This document shows, piece by piece, positions 1 through 7,752 of a stretch of DNA of 17,927 bases. The stretch is from Holosporales bacterium (GTDB lineage: Bacteria; Pseudomonadota; Alphaproteobacteria; RUG11792). A program made the position numbers and the translations under genes. The notes under the pieces were generated by a model. The model saw only the letters and a list, made by a program, of their open reading frames with translations. It ran no database searches and was not told the DNA's origin. Every line of letters begins with the position of its first letter. Within the stretch, counting starts at the first letter, position 1. The stretch spans positions 1 through 17,927 of the forward strand of contig JAIROR010000040.1 in assembly GCA_031257415.1 (NCBI GenBank). Direction: 5' to 3'.

Positions 1-1050
1 GCGTGACGAGCTACCCTTCGGTAAGCCACCGCCATCCCGAGGATCATCGCTACTCCGAGGACAGTTACCATTCCGAAAGCAATCGTCGCCACTCCGTGAA
101 TTGCCACCATTCTGTTGACAATCGTCATTCTGTGGCCCATCGTCCTTTTGGGAAATGCCACCACGATCCTGCGGATTAACGAAAGCCTCTTCATGAGTAT
201 TGTGGGAAGTATTGGTGGGGCTATCCAAAGAATTCAAAAGATGCGTATAGTAATTTGACATATTCGTTTCTATGCGCTTTCGATTGTTATAAGTAATAGC
301 ATTCTTCGGATCTTTTCCTTTCGGGCTCTTTCCCATCAGAGCCTTTTGCTTGCCTCCATCACGTAGAGAACCATCCGTCCTATGTCGTGAACTATCCTTA
401 TGATTCAAAGATGCCGCAATATCTTGCGAATTATTCTGATGAGTGGGAGAAGCAGCCCTATCAAGCTCATCAGGCTCATCAGGCTCATCAGGCCCATTAG
501 CCCTATGGCCGCCACTGTGTTTTGAGCTGCTTTGATTGCTGTCAACAAGGTCACTATTATGAATATCCGATTTTCCTTTATTAGAGGATAAAGATTCATG
601 TGCGTCTACAAAACGACTAGCTTTATGAGCCTCATCCCCACTCTCGGGAATTGCCTGAACATTGAGGTTTTCATTTCCCTCAGAAACTACTTCAATATTG
701 GAATTGCTATCGATGTGATATCCAGCACTATCACGTTGTTCTTTCCTCTCTCTTGCCTCGGTATTATCGCCGCTAATAACTGAATCCTCATAACTGTCTT
801 CAGCGCTACGATCGGCACTATTATCTCTAAAGCTCTTCAAAACATGATTCGAATCTAGAGATCGAACGAAACTATTGTTTTTTATCTTGTCATGACTGGA
901 CTGAATGTTATTCTTAAATTTATTTGTTTCCTTAATGTGTCGCGAAAGGCTCTTCTCGAAACCAGCTCCCTGGAAAGAGTTCTCAGGAGAAGTACCACAT
1001 GCCGAAATAACCATCGCGCAAAGCGCGAAGATTATTTTTCTGCAAAGCAC
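1..1050 (-). CDS. Predicted low-complexity lipoprotein, partial (3' end outside window)
   Basis: Reading the minus strand from a GTG at 1050 gives 350 sense codons to the window edge with no stop. The N-terminus is a lipoprotein signal: a short basic n-region (LCRK), a hydrophobic core (IIFALCAMV) and a lipobox ISAC followed by GTSPEN, so export and lipidation are inferred. The mature part is hydrophilic, rich in Ser, Asp, Asn, Lys and His, with no recognised domain. It contains an in-frame PDE triplet repeat (466-492) and, near the left edge, imperfect hexapeptides starting with Arg (RSGDDCF, RNGNCP, RSSDDP, RDGGGLP). The start is uncertain: GTG 1068 is also possible and neither has a strong Shine-Dalgarno. 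The in-frame stop just upstream and the clean signal peptide favour one of these two. Short ORFs on the other strand here are shadows. Function unknown. Confidence 0.7.
   Translation of the reverse strand, partial: MLCRKIIFALCAMVISACGTSPENSFQGAGFEKSLSRHIKETNKFKNNIQSSHDKIKNNSFVRSLDSNHVLKSFRDNSADRSAEDSYEDSVISGDNTEARERKEQRDSAGYHIDSNSNIEVVSEGNENLNVQAIPESGDEAHKASRFVDAHESLSSNKGKSDIHNSDLVDSNQSSSKHSGGHRANGPDEPDEPDELDRAASPTHQNNSQDIAASLNHKDSSRHRTDGSLRDGGKQKALMGKSPKGKDPKNAITYNNRKRIETNMSNYYTHLLNSLDSPTNTSHNTHEEAFVNPQDRGGISQKDDGPQNDDCQQNGGNSRSGDDCFRNGNCPRSSDDPRDGGGLPKGSSSR
19..96 (-). repeat. Imperfect 18-21 bp in-frame repeats in the lipoprotein gene
   Basis: On the minus strand four consecutive units each begin with a CGG/CGA Arg codon and encode RSGDDCF, RNGNCP, RSSDDP and RDGGGLP. 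The array may continue beyond the left edge of the window. Confidence 0.6.
466..492 (-). repeat. 9-bp in-frame tandem repeat, 3 copies
   Basis: CTCATCAGG occurs three times head to tail on the plus strand. On the minus strand it lengthens the lipoprotein with repeated Pro-Asp-Glu triplets. Confidence 0.85.
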
Positions 1051-1351
1051 ATTCTGACCATCAGGCACGATACAATACTTCTTGACACGCAAAGTCCCCA
1101 AGACAATTTCAGGATCTCATATTTCGAAGCCTCCGTGGGCATAAAAAATGATATCTCTGAAAATTTTTTCTCTTTTAAGTGATTTTTCTCGAAAAGATCT
1201 TTTTCTGTTTGCTCATACCTAAAAACTGTGTAAGGTACGCGCGTGCATAGAGACCGTTGAAAATGCTTCACTTCATTCCCCCCACAAAGCTCCCTGTTCC
1301 GCCGAATAATCCTTTTTGCTACAACCGAGACAGTTTAGGGAAATCATCTAC

Positions 1352-1395
1352 CGCTCAAAAATTGATGAATACGTTCGCAATCTGGTTCATCCAAC
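1352..1395. repeat. Dispersed repeat, copy 1 of 3
   Basis: CGCTCAAAAATTGATGAATA followed by TCGCAATC and CATCCAAC. Related copies lie at 11287-11329 and 12883-12927. The similarity to the second copy seems to extend about 50 bp upstream in degenerate form (GAATAATC-TTTT). Confidence 0.65.
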
Positions 1396-2001
1396 TATCC
1401 CTCCGGCCGGCCCCTGCTCTAATTTTTTAAGTGAAGTAACAAATCCAGATGCCGCCTCCTGGATCGATTTCTCGAGATTTTTCTCATAGTTTCGCGAGCA
1501 TACACCAATACCCTCCTGATTAACCCAGCAAGCTTTCCAAGGAAAGAGAGCCCGCAAGAACAGGTATCAATAATATTGTAGCGCACTTTTTTATTTTTAT
1601 GCAAGAAAAATTTTTTGTCCCATCTTTGTCTCATGAGAAAAAATGGAATGAAGCAACCGGAGCCGACACCTGGATCGACTTCAGAGAATCGTTGCTTCCC
1701 CTTGGTTTTTGCCCACTTCCTTAACAATCTATTAATAAACCACCTGTTTGCACAGAAAAATTTAACTGCCGCAAAAATAATTGGGAAAAACGACTGCGTG
1801 TTAACCTTTTTTTAACTTTCTTTAAAGGAACTTTGTCGTGTATTCTTATGTATTTGCTCGTAAAGATAAAGAAGAATACACTAAACACCAAGTCTTCAGT
1901 AGCCTTTCTACTAGTGAAAATATTTGAAAGATTGTGAAAAAGAAACAATCCTTGTGATTGAGGTTCCCAGAAGCAATCTAAAGAACAAAAAAGATAATCT
2001 T

Positions 2002-2039
2002 ATGAAATCGATTTAAGTGCCGTCCCTGATCGATTTCAT
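2002..2039. repeat. Perfect 10-bp inverted repeat (hairpin) at the head of the 66-bp array
   Basis: ATGAAATCGA (2002-2011) and its exact reverse complement TCGATTTCAT (2030-2039) flank an 18-nt loop that contains the start of the first 66-bp repeat unit. There is no U-run, so it is not a standard terminator. Confidence 0.6.
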
Positions 2040-2186
2040 TCCAAATATCCACTTTAAAAACGTATGTTTTTAAAGTTTTATAGTGCCGTCTTTGATTGGT
2101 TTTGCTCTAAATACCCACTTTAAAAACGTATGTTTTTAAAGTTTTATAGTGTTGTCTTTGGTAGATTTCATGCCAAATATCCAACA
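2016..2186. repeat. 66-bp tandem repeat, about 2.6 copies, with internal palindrome
   Basis: Units begin with AGTGCCGTC or AGTGTTGTC at 2016, 2082 and 2148, an exact 66-bp period. The first two units each contain a perfect palindrome with 11-bp arms ACTTTAAAAAC and GTTTTTAAAGT around a GTAT loop (2051-2076 and 2117-2142). The third unit stops before the palindrome. The array ends about 160 bp before the oxidoreductase start. The unit head recurs once after the operon at 5432-5460. Confidence 0.9.
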
Positions 2187-2344
2187 TACTGTCCTGAATA
2201 AACACAGTCTCTGTTACATTTTTGCATTGCCCTGAGAGCAATTCGAAAAAATTCAAACAAAAATGTTTTGGCTTCGAAATACAAGTGCTACAATCTGCGA
2301 TGTGTTTCTTGTTTCGCAGGAGATTGTGCAGGCAAGTGGTGGTG

Positions 2345-3349
2345 ATGATTAGTTGTGACGTTTTGTCTTGCTCCCTCGTAGGGGTTCTTGGCCGATATGG
2401 GGTGCCGGAGGCTGATTCTAGATTTATCGTTGAAACGATGGTTAATGCTGACGCGGCCGGATACAAGGAGCATGGAACGATTAGAATGAGGCAACTGGTT
2501 GATGGTCTCGAGGGTGGCACTGTAACTCCTGTTTTTGCTTTTGATATTCTGGAGGATCGTGGGGCAAGCTATGTTATTGATGCCCTGCATTCAATAGGTC
2601 AGGTGTCATCGAGGCACGCCTCTATGGTTGCCGTTCAGAGGGCTATGGAGTTTGGCGTTGGTATAAGTGGTGTTATAAATGCCTCTCACATAGGATGCCT
2701 GTCGTATTACACGCAATTGATCAGCGAAAATGAATGCATAGGGATTGCAGTGACGGTATCATCTCCTGTTGTGGCTTTGCCTGGGGGGAAAAAGAGAATT
2801 TTAGGAACGAATCCGATAGCCTATTCCATTCCGTCTGATGGCTATCCGATAACGGCTGATTTTTCAACGTCTATGGTATCGCGGGGGACTGTCCTAAGGA
2901 AAGCCAAATGTGGAGAACCGATACCGACGGGATGGTGTGTTGATAAAGATGGCAACCCGGCGAACGATCCAAACGTTATTAACGATGGCGGGTGTTTGTT
3001 GCCATTTGGTGGAGGGATAAAGGCGTCGGCGCTGTCGTTGTTTATCAGTGTTGTTGCTGGGCCCCTGATAGGAGGAGTGAACAATATCTTTGTTGAGGGG
3101 ACGCGGTATTCTAATACTTCTTCGAATAAGGGGGATGTTTTTATTGCGATTCATATTCCACATTTCTCCAGTATTGAGACTTTCAAAGCGGCGATTGAAG
3201 AATTAAAGGGAATAATAGAGAACGATGAGTCCGATTTCAGAGTTCCTGGGAAAAGGGCATTTGAGGCCAGGAGCAAGACGACTGAAATTGAGATAGATCA
3301 GTCTGTTGTGGATCTTATTGAAAATATTTCTAAAGGAGGAATTGTATGA
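2345..3349 (+). CDS. Ldh2-family NAD(P)-dependent oxidoreductase (malate/L-lactate dehydrogenase type)
   Basis: With ATG 2345 as start the protein has 334 residues, the usual length for the malate/L-lactate dehydrogenase (YlbC/YiaK-type) family, which reduces 2-oxoacids with NAD(P)H and is not related to classical lactate or malate dehydrogenases. Family landmarks are EHG near residue 42-44, the NASHIG segment with the presumed catalytic His at 115, GTNPIAY at 154-160, DFSTS at 172-176 and the Gly-rich FGGGIKASALSL near 221. An upstream ATG (2222) is possible, but its 41 extra residues do not look like this family. The start region is ambiguous: AGGAGA at 2318 could also serve a GTG at 2336-2342. 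Its stop overlaps the next start (ATGA), so it heads a translationally coupled operon. The substrate cannot be told; the co-encoded nucleotide-handling proteins argue against simple lactate metabolism. Confidence 0.9.
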   Translation: MISCDVLSCSLVGVLGRYGVPEADSRFIVETMVNADAAGYKEHGTIRMRQLVDGLEGGTVTPVFAFDILEDRGASYVIDALHSIGQVSSRHASMVAVQRAMEFGVGISGVINASHIGCLSYYTQLISENECIGIAVTVSSPVVALPGGKKRILGTNPIAYSIPSDGYPITADFSTSMVSRGTVLRKAKCGEPIPTGWCVDKDGNPANDPNVINDGGCLLPFGGGIKASALSLFISVVAGPLIGGVNNIFVEGTRYSNTSSNKGDVFIAIHIPHFSSIETFKAAIEELKGIIENDESDFRVPGKRAFEARSKTTEIEIDQSVVDLIENISKGGIV

Positions 3350-4911
3350 GTACTGATTATGAAGGCATTGTGCGGAAATTTGCGGCTGATTGCCAAATGA
3401 TAGACGGTGTTTATGATGTCCTCCTACGGGGGACTGCTGTTGGAGCGAGAAGCTTCTACGACGGGTGGAGTGATATAGATTTGTCTGTTATATTTGACAA
3501 GCCGACGATGAAGGCATACGACATGGTGCGCGACAGTTTTTCAAAGATTAAGAAATCCTGTGATATTAAAATCAGTTTAACGCTTGTCGACGTGGACGAT
3601 TTCAAGAGGAGTTACCACAACCATGGAATAAAGCCCGTGTATTACACGTCGCTGTTGGGCAGTTCTTCTGAATCATTATTGCTCGGAAGCAAACAAACAT
3701 GTTATCAGGATGATGGATCGACAGAGCTATCCAGATGTGGCACCATGCGCTTCCAACACCTGATATCAGATTGTTTCTGTAATATTGTTTATTTGATCCA
3801 CGATATACGTTCGAGATATCTAAACACTGATATTAATGATCTGAAGATATATGCCAAAGATGCTCTGCATATAATTAGAAGATCGAAGTATCTAGTAATA
3901 AATTCGTATTTCATAGCAACTGGAGAAGTTCTTGAATTTATCGATGAGAGGGCCCTGGAGGTATTTAAGGAATTGAATTTAGACTATTTCAAATCCATAA
4001 GTGATTTCAGGAATGAGTGGTCGGCAATAGCAAAGGACCGCGAGAGGATAACGCAGATTGTTGATGTAGCACTCAGCGTTTGTAATTACGTATATAAGGA
4101 GGCATGCGCCATGTTTGACATCAAGAGTCAAAAAAGAAAGATTGTTGTGTTTTCTGATTGCATAGACATAGCTTTCGCTGAGGTTTATCAGAAATTGGTG
4201 GGTGAGCTAGATAAGCTTGGAGTTATGAGTTATGACATTGCTCCTCTTGTTGAAGTGGCGAGCTTTTCTGTGACTAATGCGGCATTTTCTCTCAGATTAA
4301 TGGCTGAGGTCGCTTCCCCAGGAACTGTATTTCTAGTTATCGTGAATGGGCAAAGTAATAATCCGGAGAGGATTTTTGGAGAAACGGAAAATGGAATAGT
4401 TTTTGTCGGGAATAATTCGGGATACTTCTCGTGGCTCCTGCAGGACTTCGGTATTAAAGAGGTCTATAAAACACGGGTCGATAGAATCGCTAATAACAAG
4501 TCTTTCGGTGGTCGCAATGTTCAAACTCCTCTTGCCGCCCAGATAGTTTCCGGTATGCCATATGATTCTCTTGGTACGATTTTCGACAGGTCGTTATTGA
4601 ATATGGAGGTCATCAAAGACGGCACCATAGTTCACATAGATAATTTTGGTCTGATGAAGGTCAAGCTTCAGGTAACCGAAGAAATAGAGAGGTCAACCAG
4701 TATTGATGTTTATGTGAATTCAGAGCTCAGAGCAACTGCAAAGTTCAGAACCAAAATGAAGACAGCAAGCGATGGAGAATGGTGTGTTTTTCCGGGGAGT
4801 TCATTGGATCCAGCGTTATTGGAAGTGGCAAAGGTCAGGAGTTTTAATAGCGCCGCGGATCTCGGAGCTTCTGTAGGAGATATTATTACGCTGGCCTGTA
4901 AAAATGGCTGA
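3346..4911 (+). CDS. Nucleotidyltransferase fused to a degenerate SAM hydroxide adenosyltransferase-like domain
   Basis: A 521-residue two-domain protein. Residues 20-130 show a Pol-beta-type nucleotidyltransferase signature: LRGT (27-30), then SDIDLSVIF with paired aspartates D43 and D45. Residues about 130-255 look helical. Residues about 265-450 resemble the SAM hydroxide adenosyltransferase (DUF62, fluorinase/chlorinase-related) fold: VVFSD at the start, SYDIAPLVEVASFSV, SPGTVFLVIV, FVGNNSGYFS, FGGRNVQTPLAAQIV and IDNFGL all match in order. The family usually has VVDPGVG and F-H-G-R-D. Here the aspartate is N334 and the histidine is G388, while an Arg (R342) remains, so the known Asp-Arg-His catalytic set is not intact. 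The start overlaps the upstream stop by 4 nt, preceded by AAGGAGG, a strong ribosome site. The last 8 nt overlap the HIT gene. The fusion is unfamiliar to me and the function is not predicted. Confidence 0.8.
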   Translation: MSTDYEGIVRKFAADCQMIDGVYDVLLRGTAVGARSFYDGWSDIDLSVIFDKPTMKAYDMVRDSFSKIKKSCDIKISLTLVDVDDFKRSYHNHGIKPVYYTSLLGSSSESLLLGSKQTCYQDDGSTELSRCGTMRFQHLISDCFCNIVYLIHDIRSRYLNTDINDLKIYAKDALHIIRRSKYLVINSYFIATGEVLEFIDERALEVFKELNLDYFKSISDFRNEWSAIAKDRERITQIVDVALSVCNYVYKEACAMFDIKSQKRKIVVFSDCIDIAFAEVYQKLVGELDKLGVMSYDIAPLVEVASFSVTNAAFSLRLMAEVASPGTVFLVIVNGQSNNPERIFGETENGIVFVGNNSGYFSWLLQDFGIKEVYKTRVDRIANNKSFGGRNVQTPLAAQIVSGMPYDSLGTIFDRSLLNMEVIKDGTIVHIDNFGLMKVKLQVTEEIERSTSIDVYVNSELRATAKFRTKMKTASDGEWCVFPGSSLDPALLEVAKVRSFNSAADLGASVGDIITLACKNG

Positions 4912-5416
4912 TTCGGCGGTAGATTATGAGTATCTGCAAATAGAATCTTTCGCCTTCTGGGATTTGTATTTGCACGGAAATCAATATTATCTTGGTCGGA
5001 CGTATGTCCTGTCGAAGCGCCAAGAACAGTTCGATATGTTCGAAATTGAAGAGCGGGAATACGCCGAGTTGAGGGCCATCGTCTCGGCAGTTAAAGATGT
5101 GCTGAGAGAAGCGTTCGCTCCTGATCTTTTTAATTATGCGAGCCTTGGAAATGTATTTCATAGATTACATTTGCATATTATTCCAAGATATAAGACAGAG
5201 AGAGTGTTCAGCAATACTGTTTTTGTTGATAAAAATTGGGGAAGCAATTATGCTCCATACGATAAAGATTTCCGCGTTGGTGTGGATGTTTATGATTCAT
5301 TAAAAGTTGAGTTTAAAAAAATTGAATCCGAGAAAATCGATTTATGCTCATTCCTCTCCCAAAAACAAGACAATCGCGAAGGTATCGTGAAGAGCAAAAA
5401 AGATTTGCGAAGTTGA
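4904..5416 (+). CDS. HIT-family protein (nucleotide hydrolase/transferase-like)
   Basis: 170 residues. The pattern YYLGRTYVLSKR, FNYASLGNVFHR, then LHLHIIPRY and a WG-Y-P tail matches the HIT superfamily branch with GN-x-HLHWHIIPRY. HIT proteins bind nucleotides and cleave or transfer nucleoside monophosphates through the middle His of HxHxH. Here the middle and third His are present (LHLH) but the first position is Arg, with an extra His one residue earlier. Some family members also lack the first His, so activity is plausible but unproven. The C-terminal 40 residues are charged and unlike the core. The ATG overlaps the preceding gene by 8 nt, so it is the third cistron of the operon. Nucleotide chemistry fits the upstream nucleotidyltransferase. 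Confidence 0.85.
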   Translation: MADSAVDYEYLQIESFAFWDLYLHGNQYYLGRTYVLSKRQEQFDMFEIEEREYAELRAIVSAVKDVLREAFAPDLFNYASLGNVFHRLHLHIIPRYKTERVFSNTVFVDKNWGSNYAPYDKDFRVGVDVYDSLKVEFKKIESEKIDLCSFLSQKQDNREGIVKSKKDLRS

Positions 5417-5431
5417 GCAGAGTTTAATACA

Positions 5432-5460
5432 AGTGCCGTTCTCCAGATTGATTTCATTCT
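5432..5460 (+). repeat. Solitary copy of the 66-bp repeat head, after the operon
   Basis: AGTGCCGTTCTCC followed by GATTGATTTCATTC closely matches the first 27 bp of the units at 2016 and 2082, in the same orientation. It starts 16 bp after the HIT stop codon, so related direct repeats bracket the three-gene operon. Confidence 0.7.
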
Positions 5461-5546
5461 TTTATATTCTTTTTGCCATAATATAAAACAACTCATCTTA
5501 TGACCTAATACTATCACAATGAGTGCATTACCGCAATAAGATTTTT

Positions 5547-5561
5547 AAAAAGCTGCTTTTT
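5547..5561. terminator. Weak candidate bidirectional terminator hairpin
   Basis: AAAAAGC-T-GCTTTTT between the convergent HIT and symporter genes forms a short A/T stem with T-runs on both strands. GC content is low, so it is only a candidate. Confidence 0.3.
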
Positions 5562-5592
5562 CTTGAAGCGATTGCCTCTTTTGCTTTTATGT

Positions 5593-6780
5593 TTATGTTT
5601 TTACTTTGAAAATCTTCGTGTATACCTTCTCGAACAGAACTGCAAAGACTCCATGACCAAAAACATTTGAAGAGGTGGCAATTGGGTCGAAGAGAACGTA
5701 TATTGCCGTAACGGCCGTCAACATTGTTGGGCTGAAATTAAAAACTGATTCGAATATCGGTATGAAGATTATGGCGCTGCCTCCGGGAATTCCGGCTGCC
5801 GCAAACTTTGCAACAACTCCATATAACGAAAATATAAAGTACTCATAGAAAGTTGGAAACTTATAGCCAAATGAAACCATCAACGCCAAGCCTATAATTG
5901 GCAAAGCAAAGCAATCTCCGAGGAGGTGCATATTGGCTGTCGCAGGAACAACGAATCTCGCTATGTTTTTATTTTTCAAATTCTTTTCGGAGGCCTCAAT
6001 TGTTGAGGGAATGGCGGCGGCACTGGACATACTGAAAAGTCCTATCAATACACCGGGAAGCAGGTTTTTGAATCTCGCAAAGCTAGTTCTAAGATTGCTA
6101 GACGATAGGAAAAACATCAATATAAACATATATCCATATGCAACAACCGTGAGAACTCCAAGCAACAATGAATATTCTTTGATAACAAGGGATAAGGTTT
6201 CTTCATGTTTCATCTTGACAATAAAACCAACTATAAAAAATGGCAGGATAACAAGAATAACTTTCTTCAGCAAAAAACCTGCAGCTTTAGACAAAATAAT
6301 ATTGGCTTTTTCAATTGCTGGATTCTTAGAAAAACTGCTCGCTATGCCACATGCGACCCCAGCCATCATTGCAACGTCGTTCTTGACAAGCGGGACAAGA
6401 TTGATACTCCACGCCGGCTCCAATACATTTTTAACATCAAGCTTCGAAATATTAATGAAGCCAGTTTTTAACAAAGGACTCGTGCATATATACGACGTTA
6501 TGAAACCAGAAAAATTCGATACACAAACGAGGGGGACGAGAATAAGTATAACTTTCCAGGATTCTCCCTTAAAGCTTGATACCCCATTCATAACAAACGA
6601 GAATATTATAAATGGCAAAACAAAGACTATAACATTCTTCAAAAGCAAACTGACTGCGTATAGATTAGACCTTATAATCGGACTCATGTAATCTCCGAAT
6701 AAAAAGACCCCTACAAACAAGAGCAAAATGAAAAATGGCAAATTTACAAAAGTCCTACGCAGTCCCAAGATTACTTCCAA
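5593..6780 (-). CDS. Dicarboxylate/amino acid:cation symporter (DAACS/SDF family)
   Basis: 395 residues with many hydrophobic segments; sodium- or proton-coupled uptake of C4-dicarboxylates or acidic amino acids across the inner membrane is expected. C-terminal family landmarks are present in order: a serine-rich SMSSAAAIPST segment (first re-entrant hairpin), NMHLLGDCFALP (normally NMDGTA-like), AAGIPGGSAIIFIP (second hairpin) and FDPIATSSNVFGHG (normally D-R-x-T-N-x-x-G). The substrate-site Arg of glutamate transporters is not obvious, since IATSSN stands where RTxxN is usual, so specificity may differ. The start is TTG at 6780, the first possible codon after an in-frame TAA, with GGGAAG about 12 nt upstream. 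It is monocistronic and convergent with the HIT operon. Uptake of host metabolites suits an intracellular life. Confidence 0.88.
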   Translation of the reverse strand: MEVILGLRRTFVNLPFFILLLFVGVFLFGDYMSPIIRSNLYAVSLLLKNVIVFVLPFIIFSFVMNGVSSFKGESWKVILILVPLVCVSNFSGFITSYICTSPLLKTGFINISKLDVKNVLEPAWSINLVPLVKNDVAMMAGVACGIASSFSKNPAIEKANIILSKAAGFLLKKVILVILPFFIVGFIVKMKHEETLSLVIKEYSLLLGVLTVVAYGYMFILMFFLSSSNLRTSFARFKNLLPGVLIGLFSMSSAAAIPSTIEASEKNLKNKNIARFVVPATANMHLLGDCFALPIIGLALMVSFGYKFPTFYEYFIFSLYGVVAKFAAAGIPGGSAIIFIPIFESVFNFSPTMLTAVTAIYVLFDPIATSSNVFGHGVFAVLFEKVYTKIFKVKT

Positions 6781-7054
6781 CGCAAATTATCGCTTCCCTT
6801 CACTGGAGTCTATCATAAAACGCCGATTGCGGCAATTTTTCTAAGCATGAAGACTTTTGAAATTATCCCGATCTGAATTGGGTAGCTTTTGGAACAGCTT
6901 TTTGCATGACTTTGAAGGCTTTGACTCTCAAAGCAAAACCGAAATTAACACAAAATCAAACTCATTTCAAATTGAGTAAGCAAAAAATCTTCTAGCATAA
7001 ATCTTTGAAATATGATACTCTAAGAACGAGTGGTGGTTTTTATTTTGGATAACT

Positions 7055-7735
7055 ATGAAGAAAGTTGTTGTGTTGGCTTTGTGCCAGTGTTTGTTGGTGT
7101 CGTATTCCTATGGGCACGATGAGAAAGAAGGCAAGGGCAATAGAATTCCTATTTCAGGAAGCAGTACTGTTATTGACGGATATGCAGGCAGTTCCCCTAA
7201 CAATGTGCCCAATAAGGGGGAAAATGTGATGCACGAAGTGAGGGCAGAGGACGGCTCTCTATGGAAAGAATACTATGAAAATGGCGTTCTGATCAAGGCC
7301 AGTCATCTTCTATCGGGCAACGTATCGGAAGTTGGCAAGGCACCGAATGATGTATTTGCAATCATAACATTCAGCAAAGATGGAAATAAGGTAGAATACG
7401 GAAGAGATGGTCAACTGATAAATGGTTTTGGCAAAATTGAGGTTGGCGGTCTCGCTTACGAAGGCAATTTCGATAAGGGATTAATGGACGGAGTGTTTAC
7501 TGTAAGGAATGGAAAGGATGTCTTGCGGAAGGAAAAATACGAAAAAGGCAAGTTGGTAAGTATTGTTTGCAAATTAAAAGAAGGCAAATTAGTGACTATT
7601 GAGGGAGGGGAAAACGTCGAAAAGCTTGAGGTGGCAGTCACCCATAGAGGCGTGGTGTACTGGATAAAAGAAATCCCTGAAGATTTGTTGCTCGAGGCAG
7701 TCAGAGATGGCTTCGCAAAGGAAACAAGCAGGTAA
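7055..7735 (+). CDS. Secreted MORN-like repeat protein
   Basis: 226 residues beginning with a clear Sec signal peptide (KK, then VVVLALCQCLLVSYSYG; likely cleavage before HDEKEG). The rest is Gly/Lys/Glu-rich with tandem beta-hairpin-like units: LWKEYYENGVLIKAS, VEYGRDGQLINGFG, YEGNFDKGLMDGVFTVRNG and RKEKYEKGKLVS. These recall MORN or toxin-antitoxin YwqK-type repeats, which build elongated beta-sheets. No catalytic motif is seen. The C-terminus returns to a non-repeat segment (GVVYWIKEIPEDLL). The start has no good Shine-Dalgarno (GGAT nearby). A TATGAT at 7011-7016 could be a -10 box, but no matching -35 is clear. It stands alone on the plus strand, convergent with ispDF. Role unknown; a periplasmic or surface location is inferred. 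Confidence 0.75.
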   Translation: MKKVVVLALCQCLLVSYSYGHDEKEGKGNRIPISGSSTVIDGYAGSSPNNVPNKGENVMHEVRAEDGSLWKEYYENGVLIKASHLLSGNVSEVGKAPNDVFAIITFSKDGNKVEYGRDGQLINGFGKIEVGGLAYEGNFDKGLMDGVFTVRNGKDVLRKEKYEKGKLVSIVCKLKEGKLVTIEGGENVEKLEVAVTHRGVVYWIKEIPEDLLLEAVRDGFAKETSR

Positions 7736-7752
7736 ATAAATGTAGCGCCTAT

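Larger units (their letters stand above)
1051..2344. other. 1.3 kb non-coding, repeat-rich region
   Basis: No convincing gene is visible on either strand; the short ORFs lack a family match, a good ribosome site or coding-like composition. The stretch holds one copy of a dispersed repeat (1352-1395), a hairpin with arms ATCCAG/CTGGAT (1443-1464), two degenerate motifs of the type GCCG-N5-TGGATCGA-TTC (about 1449-1471 and 1661-1682), and the 66-bp tandem array at 2016-2186. It separates the minus-strand lipoprotein from the plus-strand oxidoreductase operon, so it should carry both promoters, but I could not place either with confidence. Confidence 0.5.

Noticed and set aside
1032..1271. 79-codon minus-strand ORF beginning MKHFQRSLC
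   Set aside because: It overlaps the lipoprotein start in another frame and has no signal, family or ribosome site.
2016..2186. CRISPR array
   Set aside because: Units are contiguous tandem copies with no unique spacers and no cas genes nearby; the same holds for the other tandem repeats.
5933..6691. 252-codon plus-strand ORF
   Set aside because: It is antisense to the DAACS symporter, which has clear family motifs; no ribosome site or family match.
6820..6845. Terminator-like hairpin GCCG-ATTG-CGGC followed by a T-run
   Set aside because: The stem is only 4-5 bp and no plus-strand gene ends just before it.
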